A stretch of DNA of 64,000 bases, from the NCBI GenBank assembly GCA_965116325.1, contig OZ220675.1:1240001-1304000 (forward strand), in the 5' to 3' direction. The translations under genes and the position numbers were made by a program. Shown piece after piece: positions 51,896 through 60,299 of the stretch (its first letter is position 1; each line of letters begins with the position of its first letter). The stretch is from JAGWBF01 sp965116325 (GTDB lineage Bacteria > Chloroflexota > Dehalococcoidia > Lucifugimonadales > JAGWBF01). The notes beneath the pieces were generated by a model. It saw only the letters and a list, made by a program, of their open reading frames with translations, was not told the DNA's origin and searched no databases.

Positions 51896-52251
51896 TCCAG
51901 GACCCCCTTGCGCCAACCATATACTACTGCGAAGGCCAGCACAGCCAGGAAGATCATCATTGCGTAGAAGGCAAGGTTGTTGCCCAGGAAGACCACTGCC
52001 CACGGGAAGAGGAACACCGCCTCAACATCGAATATCAGAAACAGTATGGCAAAGACGTAGTAGCGGATGCTGATCTGGGACCAGCGGAAAGGCTCCGGCT
52101 CTATCCCACACTCGTAGGGAGTGAGCTTCCGGTCCGAATGCCTGCGGGATGACAGGACTCGGGAGCCGACGAACATTAACGCTATGGCAACGAACCCCAC
52201 GATGGCTGACAGGATTACGGCAGCCCATCGGAAGTCAAAGTCTGCTGGCAT
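51883..52251 (-). CDS. nuoA: NADH-quinone oxidoreductase subunit A
   Basis: 122 aa with three transmembrane helices, the first gene of the operon. Conserved TPYECGIEPEP (about residues 43-53), with the Cys-Gly loop near the quinone channel, and FLIFDVEAVFLFPWAV (about 73-88) are diagnostic. AGGAG lies 6 nt before the ATG. The nuo promoter at 52345-52374 is about 86 nt upstream of the start. Confidence 0.95.
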   Translation of the reverse strand: MPADFDFRWAAVILSAIVGFVAIALMFVGSRVLSSRRHSDRKLTPYECGIEPEPFRWSQISIRYYVFAILFLIFDVEAVFLFPWAVVFLGNNLAFYAMMIFLAVLAFAVVYGWRKGVLEWWK

Positions 52252-52344
52252 TCACGCTCCTCTGAACGATGAGACCGCGTCGCCTGCTACCCCAATTCAA
52301 GATGCAAGCGGACATGCGGTCAGCAGCCCTTTTCGGCGCAGGGT

Positions 52345-52374
52345 AGGATACCATCGGCCAGTCTTGAGTGTCAA
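52345..52374 (-). promoter_or_regulatory. nuo operon promoter
   Basis: On the minus strand TTGACA (52369-52374) and TATCCT (52345-52350) are separated by 18 bp. The -35 box is perfect. Initiation near 52337 leaves a leader of about 86 nt before nuoA. No other strong promoter is seen in the run to nuoN, so the 13 genes may be one transcript. Confidence 0.65.
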
Positions 52375-52407
52375 CGGAGCTTGCAGGTGGCATCCGTGTC
52401 CACTCGG

Positions 52408-53739
52408 CTAGACGATACCCTCTGCCCTCATCTTGGTCAGCACACCCTCGAAAGCCTCCAGCGTCCGTCCCACCTCCTTTTCGGTGTGGGTGGAGGAGAC
52501 GATAAAGGAACCCCTCCCCATAAGGTCGATCCCCTCGTTTATGAAACCCCGCTTCAAGGCGATGGTCTTGGCAGGCGCTCCTGCAGACTTGATCTCCGAG
52601 TGGGGCATGTCACAGACCTCCCGATCACATCCGCAGTCCTCGAGGGTCATGTGGATCAGGGATGATATGCCGTGGGCATGGCCCGTCACTTCCAGCCGGG
52701 CAAAGGTGTCGTTCAGCCCTTTTTTGAGGGCGGCGGCAGCTTCATCGGCCCGTTGGTTGATGGGTTCGTTAGCTATCATCTCCAGGCATGTGGCCCCCGC
52801 CGCTGCCGACAAGGGGTTGGCATTGAAGGTACCGGGGTGCGCGATGCGGCTGCGGGCGTTCCACTCTGGATCATCCTTGAAGGCGATCATATCTATGATG
52901 TCAGCCCTACCCCCGACCACTCCGCCGGGCAGACCTCCGGCAACGATCTTGGCCATGGTCGTCAGGTCAGGGTCGATACCGTACTTGCCCTGGGCGCCGC
53001 CCGGGTGGATGCGGAACCCCGTCACCACCTCGTCCATGATGAGGAGCACCCCGTGACTGCGGGTGATCCGACGCAGGTCAGTCAGGAACTGGGGCACATT
53101 CAGGGGTAGCTGGCCATAGTGGGCGCCGGTAGGTTCCAGGATAACCGCTGCGATATCGCCGTCCTGGGACAGCACCTTCTCGACGTCATCCAGGTCCGGC
53201 GGAATGACCACCATCGATGACGACGTAGCCTCGGGTACCCCGGGCACTGTGCGTCCAGCAACGCTCACTGCATAGTCGTGCCATCCGTGAAAATGATCAT
53301 CGAACTTGACGACCTTGGACTTGCCGGTGTAGGCCCTCGCCATGCGAAGGGCCATCAAAGTGGATTCCGTCCCCGAGCTGTGGCAGCGCATCTTTTCCAC
53401 TGAGGGCATCAGGTTCTTGATAGCCCTCCCCCAACGAAGCTCCTCCTCGGTGTTGGCCCCCAGGTGCGTGCCACGGCCCACCTGGTTGGCGACTGCCGAA
53501 GCAATGGCCGGGTGGGAATGACCCAGGATCAGGGCGCCATGGCCGCTCACATAGTCCACGTACTCATTCCCGTCCACATCCCACTTCAGAGGCCCCTCGC
53601 CATGAGTAACGTATATGGGGAAGGGGGTAACGTATCGGTTATCGTGGGTAACCCCTCCCGGAAACATGTCGTTGGCCTCCTGCTGGCGGCGGGCGGAGCC
53701 TGGATGTTTCTGGACATACTCTTCGAGAATGGTTGACAT
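52408..53739 (-). CDS. Glutamate-1-semialdehyde 2,1-aminomutase-like (class III) aminotransferase
   Basis: 443 aa from the ATG at 53739, where AGGAG lies 5-6 nt upstream; a longer frame upstream has no support. The PLP fold shows MFPGGVTHDNRY (about residue 25), VDGNEYVDYVSGHGALILGHSHP near 55, MDEVVTGFR (about 230) and the PLP Lys in TTMAKIVAGGLPGG (about residue 263). HemL is about 430 aa and similar, but the GHGALILGH region and lack of other haem genes leave a paralogous aminotransferase or aminomutase possible. It is divergent from thrC with overlapping promoters. Confidence 0.82.
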   Translation of the reverse strand: MSTILEEYVQKHPGSARRQQEANDMFPGGVTHDNRYVTPFPIYVTHGEGPLKWDVDGNEYVDYVSGHGALILGHSHPAIASAVANQVGRGTHLGANTEEELRWGRAIKNLMPSVEKMRCHSSGTESTLMALRMARAYTGKSKVVKFDDHFHGWHDYAVSVAGRTVPGVPEATSSSMVVIPPDLDDVEKVLSQDGDIAAVILEPTGAHYGQLPLNVPQFLTDLRRITRSHGVLLIMDEVVTGFRIHPGGAQGKYGIDPDLTTMAKIVAGGLPGGVVGGRADIIDMIAFKDDPEWNARSRIAHPGTFNANPLSAAAGATCLEMIANEPINQRADEAAAALKKGLNDTFARLEVTGHAHGISSLIHMTLEDCGCDREVCDMPHSEIKSAGAPAKTIALKRGFINEGIDLMGRGSFIVSSTHTEKEVGRTLEAFEGVLTKMRAEGIV

Positions 53740-53803
53740 GGGCACTCCTTTCATCTGGGGTCTCAGTTGGGGTCGGGGGTGCAGCCGGGGAATTGCTGTA
53801 GGG

Positions 53804-53832
53804 ATGATATAATACCTTCCCTTGCCGGACAA
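53804..53832 (-). promoter_or_regulatory. Promoter for the GSA-type aminotransferase
   Basis: On the minus strand TTGTCC (53827-53832), a 17-bp spacer, and TATCAT (53804-53809). The -10 box overlaps the thrC -10 box at 53808-53813 by two bases on the other strand, so the two promoters would compete for polymerase. Initiation is near 53797, a leader of about 58 nt. Confidence 0.5.
53805..53813 (+). promoter_or_regulatory. Extended -10 promoter for threonine synthase
   Basis: TGATATAAT at 53805-53813 is a perfect TGn-TATAAT extended -10 element, which can work without a good -35 box; the -35 position is poor (about CCGGGG). Initiation near 53820 leaves a leader of about 37 nt before the ATG at 53857. 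It overlaps the minus-strand promoter at 53804-53832. Confidence 0.6.
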
Positions 53833-53856
53833 GCTCACCCGGAGTTGGAACGACCT

Positions 53857-55029
53857 ATGTACAGCTACCTGGACCACCTGGAATGCACCGTCTGCGGTGA
53901 GACCCATCCCCACGATCAGCCCATCCGCACATGCCCATCCTGCGGCAAGGTGCTTTTCGCCCGCTACGACCTGCCCAGCCTGAAGCGGGAGGTCGACCGC
54001 AGCCAGTTCGAGACGCGCTCCGGCTCCATGTGGAAGTTCTCCGAGCTTCTGCCCGTCATGGACCAGGAAAAGGTGCTGTCTTTGGGTGAAGGAGACACTC
54101 CCTTATTCCGAGCACCCCGACTGGGGGCCAAGCTGGGTCTTTCCAACCTGTACATCAAGGACGAGGGGCTTAACCCCACCGGCACCTTCAAAGCCCGAGG
54201 CCTTTCGGCGGCCGTCTCCAAGGCTTACGAGTTGGGCATCACCAAGGTGACCATACCTTCTGCCGGCAACGCCGCCGGCGCCGTCGCGGCTTACGCTGCC
54301 AAGGGAGGCATGGAGGCCCACGTATTCATGCCCAAGGATGCGCCGGCTGCCAACAAGATCGAATCGGAGATCATGGGCTCCAACCTGACCCTCGTGGACG
54401 GGCTGATCAACGACGCGGGCCGCCTGTCCCGGGAGAGGGCGCAGGCAGAGGGCCTGTTCGATCTGTCCACCCTGCAGGAACCCTACCGGGCCGAAGGCAA
54501 GAAGACCATGGGTCTGGAGATAGCCCTCCAGCTCGGATGGAGGATGCCCGACAGCATCATCTACCCCACCGGGGGAGGCACCGGGATCATAGGGATGTGG
54601 AAGGGCTTCTATGAGCTGCTGGACCTGGGCTGGGTTGAGGGCAAGCTGCCCAAGTTCATCGCCGTGCAACCCGAGGGCTGTCAACCCATCGTGAAGGCCT
54701 ACAACGACGGCGCCGATGTATCAGAGCTTTGGCCCAACGCCAGCACCATAGCCGACGGCCTACGGGTGCCCCACCCCTTCTCCGACTACCTGATCCTCAA
54801 AGCCATCCGGGAGACCGGAGGCACAGCCCTGGCGGTGTCCGACAGCGACATGGTGAGAGCTATGCGGGATGTAGCGTCAGCGGAGGGCCTGTTCATATGC
54901 CCCGAAGGGGCTGCGACCCTGGTAGCACTGGAGCGTCTGTTGGAAGACCGCTTCCTAGATCCAGACGAGAAGATCGTCCTGCTGAACACCGGCTCAGGGT
55001 ACAAGTACCTGGACCTGCTGCGAAACTAA
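53857..55029 (+). CDS. thrC: Threonine synthase
   Basis: 390 aa from the ATG at 53857; the frame is open upstream, but the residues there are not family-like. It converts O-phosphohomoserine to threonine. An N-terminal zinc-ribbon, CTVCGETHPHD with CPSCGK (about residues 11-32), precedes the PLP fold. The PLP Lys is in LNPTGTFKARG (about residue 114), with SAGNAAGAVAAYAAK near 139 and YPTGGGTGIIGMWKGF near 236. The C-terminal loop LLNTGSGYKY is typical. The family is the Zn-ribbon archaeal/bacterial threonine synthase type. It reads divergently from the GSA-like aminotransferase. Confidence 0.93.
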   Translation: MYSYLDHLECTVCGETHPHDQPIRTCPSCGKVLFARYDLPSLKREVDRSQFETRSGSMWKFSELLPVMDQEKVLSLGEGDTPLFRAPRLGAKLGLSNLYIKDEGLNPTGTFKARGLSAAVSKAYELGITKVTIPSAGNAAGAVAAYAAKGGMEAHVFMPKDAPAANKIESEIMGSNLTLVDGLINDAGRLSRERAQAEGLFDLSTLQEPYRAEGKKTMGLEIALQLGWRMPDSIIYPTGGGTGIIGMWKGFYELLDLGWVEGKLPKFIAVQPEGCQPIVKAYNDGADVSELWPNASTIADGLRVPHPFSDYLILKAIRETGGTALAVSDSDMVRAMRDVASAEGLFICPEGAATLVALERLLEDRFLDPDEKIVLLNTGSGYKYLDLLRN

Positions 55030-55061
55030 GGGAGCGGTCCCGGTAATGGTCCGGGGCGGCC

Positions 55062-55943
55062 TTAGTTTGTTTCCTGGTCTAGCTCCCTCAGGAAGCGCTC
55101 AACTTCGGAGGACAGGGGAGGTGGGGCAGACTCTTCCGGTTCCTTGTCCTCCTCGCGTTGGTCGTACTGGCCCTCCAACTGCTGCAAGACCGCCTTCAGC
55201 TCGGGGTTGCGGTTCACCGCCGCCGTTAGCTCGGCGTACTGGTTTTCGCCCCGCTTCCGGTCCGCCAGCTCTATTGGCAGCTCGTACAGGGAGCACAGAA
55301 TCTCCATCAGCCGGGCGGCCCCTGAGTAGTCCTCTTCCAGCTGTACATACTGGGGCAAATGCACCACGAAGGACATGTGCTCGATGCCCATCTTGCGGGC
55401 TTGCTGGGTGATCAGCGTCGTGATGCTGGTGGGGCCCTGGTAGGTCGTTTCCCGCACCCGCAGCTTTCTGACTTCATCGGTCAGGTTCTGGGCGCTGGCC
55501 GAACCCGACACCAGCAGAGGCCGGGTGTGGGGCACGACGTCATACATACCCCCCAGCAGGCAGTACCTCTTAACGCCGAACATCTTGAGGATTTCGACCA
55601 CCGAATCCACGTAGCTTTCCCCGCTCATGTGGGGCTCCCGCATGTTCAGCAGCAGGAAGTCTGGGCCCTCTTCGCGCTGGGTATAGCCGATGGTGCTGTT
55701 GGGCAGTATTAGCTGGCGGCGGTCCCCGGAAATCCTGGTGCGGGGACGGTAGCGGGTGAAATCGAAGTAGTTACCAGGCCGGGACAGTTTCCCTATCTGG
55801 CGGGCCGAAAAGTGCCTTTCCAGCCGTGCCAGCGCCAGGGTGCCAACCCTGCCCACGTTGACCCAGGGACGGACGATAGCCATGGCGTGGGGTTCTCTAA
55901 GTTCAGGAAGGGGGTCGGATAGCTCGAAACCACCGATGTTCAT
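55062..55943 (-). CDS. PAC2 family protein
   Basis: 293 aa. The N-terminal region (RPWVNVGRVGTLALARLERHF, about residues 26-46) and the central YCLLGGMYDVVPHTRPLLVSGSAS (about 129-152) match the PAC2 fold related to proteasome assembly chaperones. A GPTSITTLITQQARKMGIE motif near 170 follows. The final 50 residues are acidic with SAPPPLSSEV and probably disordered. Bacterial PAC2 proteins have unknown roles, and none of the 20S proteasome subunits are nearby. It is the last gene of a minus-strand run that starts with the MBL hydrolase. Confidence 0.83.
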   Translation of the reverse strand: MNIGGFELSDPLPELREPHAMAIVRPWVNVGRVGTLALARLERHFSARQIGKLSRPGNYFDFTRYRPRTRISGDRRQLILPNSTIGYTQREEGPDFLLLNMREPHMSGESYVDSVVEILKMFGVKRYCLLGGMYDVVPHTRPLLVSGSASAQNLTDEVRKLRVRETTYQGPTSITTLITQQARKMGIEHMSFVVHLPQYVQLEEDYSGAARLMEILCSLYELPIELADRKRGENQYAELTAAVNRNPELKAVLQQLEGQYDQREEDKEPEESAPPPLSSEVERFLRELDQETN

Positions 55944-56010
55944 AGCTTTATCTTGCCAAAGGCCCCTCTCTTTTGCAATCCCGCACGTGAGGGGCCAGGG
56001 CGTACGGCGG

Positions 56011-56406
56011 CTAGGGAATTACGGCCAGCGCCTCTATCTCGATGAGCAGCTCCGGGTTGGCCAGGGCGCTTATCTCCACCAGGGTGCTGGCCGGATAGCC
56101 GTCATTCCAGAACTCAGACCGCACCTCATGGATCTGGGCGAAGTGCTCAGCCACGTTGGTCACAAACACCGTCACCTTGACCACATCGTCCATGGTGGCG
56201 CCGCCCTCCTCCAGCACAGCCTTCAGGTTCTCCAGCACCTGGCGGGTCTGAGCCTTGATGTCGCCCACGCCGACTGTGTTGCCGTCGACGTCGCGGGAGA
56301 CCTGCCCCGATGCAAAGATCAGATGCCCGCCGGTCGCCTTGACCCCCTGGGACATTATCCCGACAGGCTTCGACACCTTCGAGGATTCGAGCACGTTCTT
56401 GGCCAT
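56011..56406 (-). CDS. Rid-family protein lacking the catalytic Arg (copy A)
   Basis: 131 aa, a trimeric YjgF/RidA fold. The core includes GHLIFASGQVSRDVDGN (about residues 27-43), TRQVLENLKAVLEEGGATMDDVVKVTVFVTN (about 53-83) and the C-terminal EIEALAVIP. In true RidA, the C-terminal strand reads PARSxVEV; here it reads PASTLVEI, so the catalytic Arg is Ser. The imine deaminase activity is therefore unlikely, and the protein belongs to a non-RidA Rid subfamily. GGGAGGTG lies upstream of the ATG. It is one of two adjacent copies that share this change. Confidence 0.85.
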   Translation of the reverse strand: MAKNVLESSKVSKPVGIMSQGVKATGGHLIFASGQVSRDVDGNTVGVGDIKAQTRQVLENLKAVLEEGGATMDDVVKVTVFVTNVAEHFAQIHEVRSEFWNDGYPASTLVEISALANPELLIEIEALAVIP

Positions 56407-56450
56407 TAGAACACCTCCCGGCTGGGATTGGGTGTGGGAAGCCTGACCTG

Positions 56451-56843
56451 CTAGGGGACTACCGCCACAACCTCTATCTCTATAAGGATGTCCGGGTGAG
56501 CCAGGGACTTCACCTGGACGAAGGTGCTGGCCGGCCGGGTCTCGCCGAAGTAGCCCTTACGCACCTCTGTCACCTTGGGCTGGTCCTTGATGTCGATCAC
56601 GTAGATGTTGGCCTTGACCACATCTCGCAGGGTAGCGCCCGCCTCTTCCAGCACCGCAACGATATTGGCAAAGACCTGGTGGGTCTGGGCTTCGATATCG
56701 CCCACGCCAACAATCTCACGCTGGGCATTGCGGGCGGTCTGGCCGGAAACGAAGACCAGGTTCCCAGCGGGGACCTTGATGGCATGGGATATCACCGCAT
56801 TGGGAATGGAAACCTTGGGGCTGGTTATGATCTCACCTGGCAT
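56451..56843 (-). CDS. Rid-family protein lacking the catalytic Arg (copy B)
   Basis: 130 aa. The same fold as the downstream copy, with GNLVFVSGQTARNAQRE (about residue 27), THQVFANIVAVLEEAGATLRDVVKANIYVID (about 53) and a C-terminal EIEVVAVVP. The RidA-type PARS motif is PAST here, so the Arg is missing. It is clearly a paralogue of the neighbouring gene (44 bp apart) and lies after the MBL-fold hydrolase, with which it probably forms an operon from the promoter at 57805-57833. The substrate is unknown. Confidence 0.85.
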   Translation of the reverse strand: MPGEIITSPKVSIPNAVISHAIKVPAGNLVFVSGQTARNAQREIVGVGDIEAQTHQVFANIVAVLEEAGATLRDVVKANIYVIDIKDQPKVTEVRKGYFGETRPASTFVQVKSLAHPDILIEIEVVAVVP

Positions 56844-56908
56844 ACCATCTCCCTTTCATACATAGAAGTTCGAGCGGCCACTGAGTTCCCCCAGAGGGGC
56901 TGGCGGTG

Positions 56909-57745
56909 CTACAGGGCCTGCCAGTAGCGCCGGTCCTGCAGGCGAACCACCCTGCCAAAGCCAGGAGCCGGGAAATGGCCCGCTGCGATGAGCGTGCCTT
57001 CCCGCTCGGCATCCTCCACTAGCTTCCGGCGGCTGGCCCGCGCCTGGTCCGGGTCCAAATCCGCCCTGGAACACCACTCCCACTCTTGCACCTGGGCTGG
57101 ACTGTGCAACGCATCTCCCGTAATGACGCCCTTCTGCCCCTGGGAGGTGATCAAGACGCTCATGTGCCCGGGCGTATGGCCCGGCGTGGGCAGGGCTGTT
57201 AGCTCGCCATTGATGGCGTACTCCCCTTCCACCACATCCAGTATACCCAGCTCCTCCAGGGGCCACAGCTTGGTGGAAGCAGTGGGGAAGCGCTCGGCAT
57301 ACTCGGGCCTCCTGGTTGCTTCCCAGTCCTTCCGGGATAGCACGTACCTGGCATTGGGGAAGACAGGCAGGAACTTGTCGTTCTCCGACACCATGTTCCA
57401 TCCCACATGGTCCCTGTGGAGATGGGTCATCACGACTACATCCACCTCGTCAGTGCGCACCCCGGAGGCTTCGAAGTTGTGCAGTAGCTCACCCCAGGAG
57501 CTCTCGGGCGCATCTTCGGGCACAGGCCCCATGCCTGTATCAACCAGGATGGTGCTTCCCTGGGACCTGACGAGGTAGGATGCCAGGTTCAGGCTGACCT
57601 TGTGGTCCGGGGTAAGGTCTTCTGGGTAGCGGGCCCAGTTCTCCTTGGGTATGGCCGGGTAGAAGTTGCACAGGTCAAACTCCAGCTTCCCGTCGGAGAA
57701 GGAAGCCACCCTTGCGTTCCCGACGATGACCTCGTTTTCAGCCAC
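56909..57745 (-). CDS. MBL-fold metallo-hydrolase
   Basis: 278 aa. Metal-binding HxHxDH is MTHLHRDHVGWN (about residues 106-117). A second His is in TPGHTPGHMSVLI (about 187), Asp in ITGDALHSPAQ (about 209), and the last His in AAGHFPAPGF (about 260). These ligands define a dinuclear metallo-beta-lactamase-fold enzyme. The length and layout resemble quorum-quenching lactonases, but the substrate is not set by sequence. It is the first gene downstream of a good promoter (57805-57833) and precedes the two Rid paralogues. Confidence 0.9.
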   Translation of the reverse strand: MAENEVIVGNARVASFSDGKLEFDLCNFYPAIPKENWARYPEDLTPDHKVSLNLASYLVRSQGSTILVDTGMGPVPEDAPESSWGELLHNFEASGVRTDEVDVVVMTHLHRDHVGWNMVSENDKFLPVFPNARYVLSRKDWEATRRPEYAERFPTASTKLWPLEELGILDVVEGEYAINGELTALPTPGHTPGHMSVLITSQGQKGVITGDALHSPAQVQEWEWCSRADLDPDQARASRRKLVEDAEREGTLIAAGHFPAPGFGRVVRLQDRRYWQAL

Positions 57746-57804
57746 GGCGTCCCTCCTGGGCTTGACCCAGTATCCGTTTTCCTGTGCTGAATACCTTGAG
57801 TGGC

Positions 57805-57833
57805 ATTCTAGTGTCGCAGGAAATTAGGGTCAA
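57805..57833 (-). promoter_or_regulatory. Promoter for the MBL-Rid-Rid run
   Basis: On the minus strand TTGACC (57828-57833), a 17-bp spacer, and TAGAAT (57805-57810), each five of six to consensus. Initiation near 57798 gives a leader of about 53 nt before the MBL start at 57745. No operator is obvious. Confidence 0.65.
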
Positions 57834-57868
57834 TGATCCGCTCTCTCCCCGCGGGAGGCCGGGTATCT

Positions 57869-58804
57869 CTACCCCTGCTTCGGACGGTGGTACCTGGGAA
57901 GCACTTCCTCGCCGAAGAGGCGTAGCTGCTCCAGCGCTTCCCCAGGAGGGCACATCGGGCGCATCACAAACTTGGTTGCGCCCGCCTCCAGGTAGCGGTC
58001 AATCATGCTGCAGATGTCCTGGGGGGTCCCCAGGGCGCTGTACCCGGTGAAGGGGGCTTCGGGCCTGGCGCGGGTGACGTAAGAGGCGGCCACTTCCGTC
58101 GCAGCCTCAGGGTCCGGCGAGATGTGGTACCCGATAAGCACTCCGATGTGGTCCTCATCCACGCAGCGGTCGAATTCGGCGGCCGTGGCGAAGACCATGC
58201 TCACGCCCTCGGCCACTTCCTCAGGTGTCGCCGAGGACACCAGCCAGCCGTCTCCAAGGCGTCCCACCCTCTTCTGGGCGGCGACGGTCCTGCCTCCGAT
58301 CCACAAGGGGATCGGCTCCTGGACGGGCTTGGGGTTCACGGTCACATCGTGGAGGGAGAAGAACTTTCCTTCGTGGGTGACGTTGTCCTCGTGCCAGAGC
58401 CGTCGCATCACCCCCATTGCTTCGTCGGCCCGTTCGCCCCTATTGGACTTGACCACACCGCAGGCTTCGTAGTCCCTGGGGTCGTCCTGCCCCAGGCCGA
58501 TGGCGGGAAGGCAGCGCCCCCCCGACAGGTAGTCCAGGGTTGCCAGCTCCTTTGCGAGCACAACTGGGTTGCGCAGGGGGAGTTGGAGGACGCTGGTGCC
58601 AAACTTCATCTTCTCTGAGTAGGCGGCCACCATGCCCATGGCAACCACGGGCTCCGGGCCAGCGCTCTGACCTACTACGCGGTCCGACAGCCAGATGGAG
58701 TCGTACCCGTGCTTGTCTCCCACCTCCAGCAATCCCCGGAAATACGCGACCCCCTCCGGACCTTGAGGGAATGCACCGGGCATGTAGCCTATTCGGACGG
58801 TCAT
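57869..58804 (-). CDS. LLM-class flavin/F420-dependent oxidoreductase
   Basis: 311 aa from the ATG at 58804, because GGGAGG lies 5 nt upstream; an upstream in-frame ATG is part of that ribosome site. The barrel shows YDSIWLSDRVVG (about residue 35), KMKFGTSVLQLPLRNPVVLAKELATLDYLSGGRCLPAIGLGQDDP (about 67-110), PLWIGGRTVAAQKR near 170 and GDGWLVSSATPEEV near 188. The SDRV motif and PLRNPVVLAKELATLD segment fit F420-type members of the luciferase-like family. It is co-oriented with the amidohydrolase 54 bp upstream. Confidence 0.87.
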   Translation of the reverse strand: MTVRIGYMPGAFPQGPEGVAYFRGLLEVGDKHGYDSIWLSDRVVGQSAGPEPVVAMGMVAAYSEKMKFGTSVLQLPLRNPVVLAKELATLDYLSGGRCLPAIGLGQDDPRDYEACGVVKSNRGERADEAMGVMRRLWHEDNVTHEGKFFSLHDVTVNPKPVQEPIPLWIGGRTVAAQKRVGRLGDGWLVSSATPEEVAEGVSMVFATAAEFDRCVDEDHIGVLIGYHISPDPEAATEVAASYVTRARPEAPFTGYSALGTPQDICSMIDRYLEAGATKFVMRPMCPPGEALEQLRLFGEEVLPRYHRPKQG

Positions 58805-58858
58805 GGAACCTCCCATCTGCGGAGGGTAATGCTCTCTTTGGGGTGCCGCGGGTTTCGG

Positions 58859-59701
58859 TTAGGCCAGGTTGAGAACTTTCTTGGCGTTATCCAGGAGCAC
58901 CTTGGGCCGTACATGCTCCCTCAGGTCCAAGTGGTCGATGTCCCGCAGCCAACGCTCAGGCGTGATGTAGGGGTAATCGGAGCCGAAGAGCACCTTGTCC
59001 TGGAGGCGCGTGTTTATCTCCCGTTTCAAGGGTTCGGGAATGAAGCGGGGGGACCAGCCAGACAAGTCCAAGTACACGTTGGACTTGTGCAGGGCCACGG
59101 CGATCTGCTCTTCGGTCCACGGCCAGGCCGGGTGGGCCATGATCACCGTAAGCTGCGGGAAATCGGCGGCCACGTCGTCAATGTAGGGTATCGGTGCGCT
59201 GTACTTCAGCTTCAGGCCCGAGCCTCCAGGGGTGCCGGAACCGGCCCCTGCGAACCCCGAGTGGAACAGTACAGGTACGCCCAGCTCCGACGCCTTGGCG
59301 TAGAGGGGATAGAAGCGGGTGTCGTTGGGGTGGAAAGCCTGGTGTACGGGATGGAGCTTGAGCCCCTTGAGTCCCAAGCTGGTCACCGACCGCTCCAGCT
59401 CCAGGACCGCGGCGTGTCCCTTCCATGGGTCGACGGAGCAGAAGCCTACGAACTGGTCGGGATGGTCCTTCACTATCCCCGCAACGTAGTCGTTGGTGTC
59501 GGGAGGCTCCCCAGTAGTCGTCTCGGTATCCACCGAGAATATCACCCCCATGATATCCAGTTCCCGGTACTTGTCAGCCATCTCCGTCGCATCCTCGGGC
59601 ACCGAAGACACCCGGAAGTAGCTTCTCAGCTCGGCTTCGATGCCGATTTCGGGGAGGCCAGGCTGCCGGGGAACGTGAACGTGCATGTCGATGGCTTGCA
59701 T
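58859..59701 (-). CDS. Amidohydrolase-family protein (amidohydrolase 2)
   Basis: 280 aa. The N-terminal DMHVHVP gives HxH metal ligands (residues about 6-8). KLHPVHQAFHPND is near 136, FHSGFAG near 167, IMAHPAWPWTEEQ near 204 and GSDYPYITPERWL near 244, with the catalytic Asp in the last. The pattern fits amidohydrolase 2/decarboxylase-type enzymes such as the ACMSD group, which act on aromatic or ring acids. The substrate is not set. It precedes the LLM oxidoreductase and is a plausible catabolic partner. Confidence 0.86.
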   Translation of the reverse strand: MQAIDMHVHVPRQPGLPEIGIEAELRSYFRVSSVPEDATEMADKYRELDIMGVIFSVDTETTTGEPPDTNDYVAGIVKDHPDQFVGFCSVDPWKGHAAVLELERSVTSLGLKGLKLHPVHQAFHPNDTRFYPLYAKASELGVPVLFHSGFAGAGSGTPGGSGLKLKYSAPIPYIDDVAADFPQLTVIMAHPAWPWTEEQIAVALHKSNVYLDLSGWSPRFIPEPLKREINTRLQDKVLFGSDYPYITPERWLRDIDHLDLREHVRPKVLLDNAKKVLNLA

Positions 59702-59786
59702 TACAGAAGACCTGCCTTGGGGTTGGGATGCACCGATAAGCTATCACCAACAGGGTACGCTGTTCAATACTGGTGAGGAGGGGCGG

Positions 59787-60284
59787 CTAGAAGAGTCCGG
59801 GGCGCTGCGTAACCTGGGCTGCTCGCTCGTAAGGTTCGTCGGCAGGAAGGTTGGGCTGGGCGGCGGCCTGGGTCGCCAGCCAATCGCAACGCTCGTTCTC
59901 CCGGTTGCCCGAGTGCCCCTTTACCCAGCTGTAGGTCATTTCATGCCCTTCGCACAAATCAAGGAGCCTGGCCCAGAGATCGGGGTTGATCGCGGCCTCC
60001 CGCTTGTTTCGCATCCATCCGTTCTTCCGCCACTTGATCGCCCATCCCTTGGCAAGGGCATCGACAACGTACTTGGAGTCGCTATAGACCCGGACCTTGC
60101 ACTGCTCCTGAAGGGCAGCCAGTCCCTCGATGACGGCCAAGAGTTCCATGCGGTTGTTGGTGGTCCTGCGGTAGCCTCCCGAAAGCTCCTTGCGGTGCTC
60201 TCCCGACAGCAGCACGACGCCGTATCCACCAGGTCCGGGATTGCCCTGGCAGGCACCATCGGTGTAGATAACGACCTCTTTCAT
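59787..60284 (-). CDS. rnhA: Ribonuclease HI
   Basis: 165 aa, slightly longer than the 155-residue E. coli protein. The DEDD active site is present: Asp in YTDGACQGNPGPGGYG (about residue 9), Glu in TNNRMELLAV (about 47), Asp in YSDSKYVVDAL (about 69) and Asp in NERCDWLATQAA (about 134), with the VKGHSGN loop. It cleaves RNA in RNA-DNA hybrids. A short Pro-rich C-terminal tail is nonconserved. It lies 15 bp downstream of the XRE gene on the same strand. Confidence 0.95.
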   Translation of the reverse strand: MKEVVIYTDGACQGNPGPGGYGVVLLSGEHRKELSGGYRRTTNNRMELLAVIEGLAALQEQCKVRVYSDSKYVVDALAKGWAIKWRKNGWMRNKREAAINPDLWARLLDLCEGHEMTYSWVKGHSGNRENERCDWLATQAAAQPNLPADEPYERAAQVTQRPGLF

Positions 60285-60299
60285 CCCGCCGGTCCGGAG

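Noticed and set aside
53740..53913. N-terminal extension of the GSA-type aminotransferase
   Set aside because: It covers the divergent promoter region; an AGGAG ribosome site marks the ATG at 53739.
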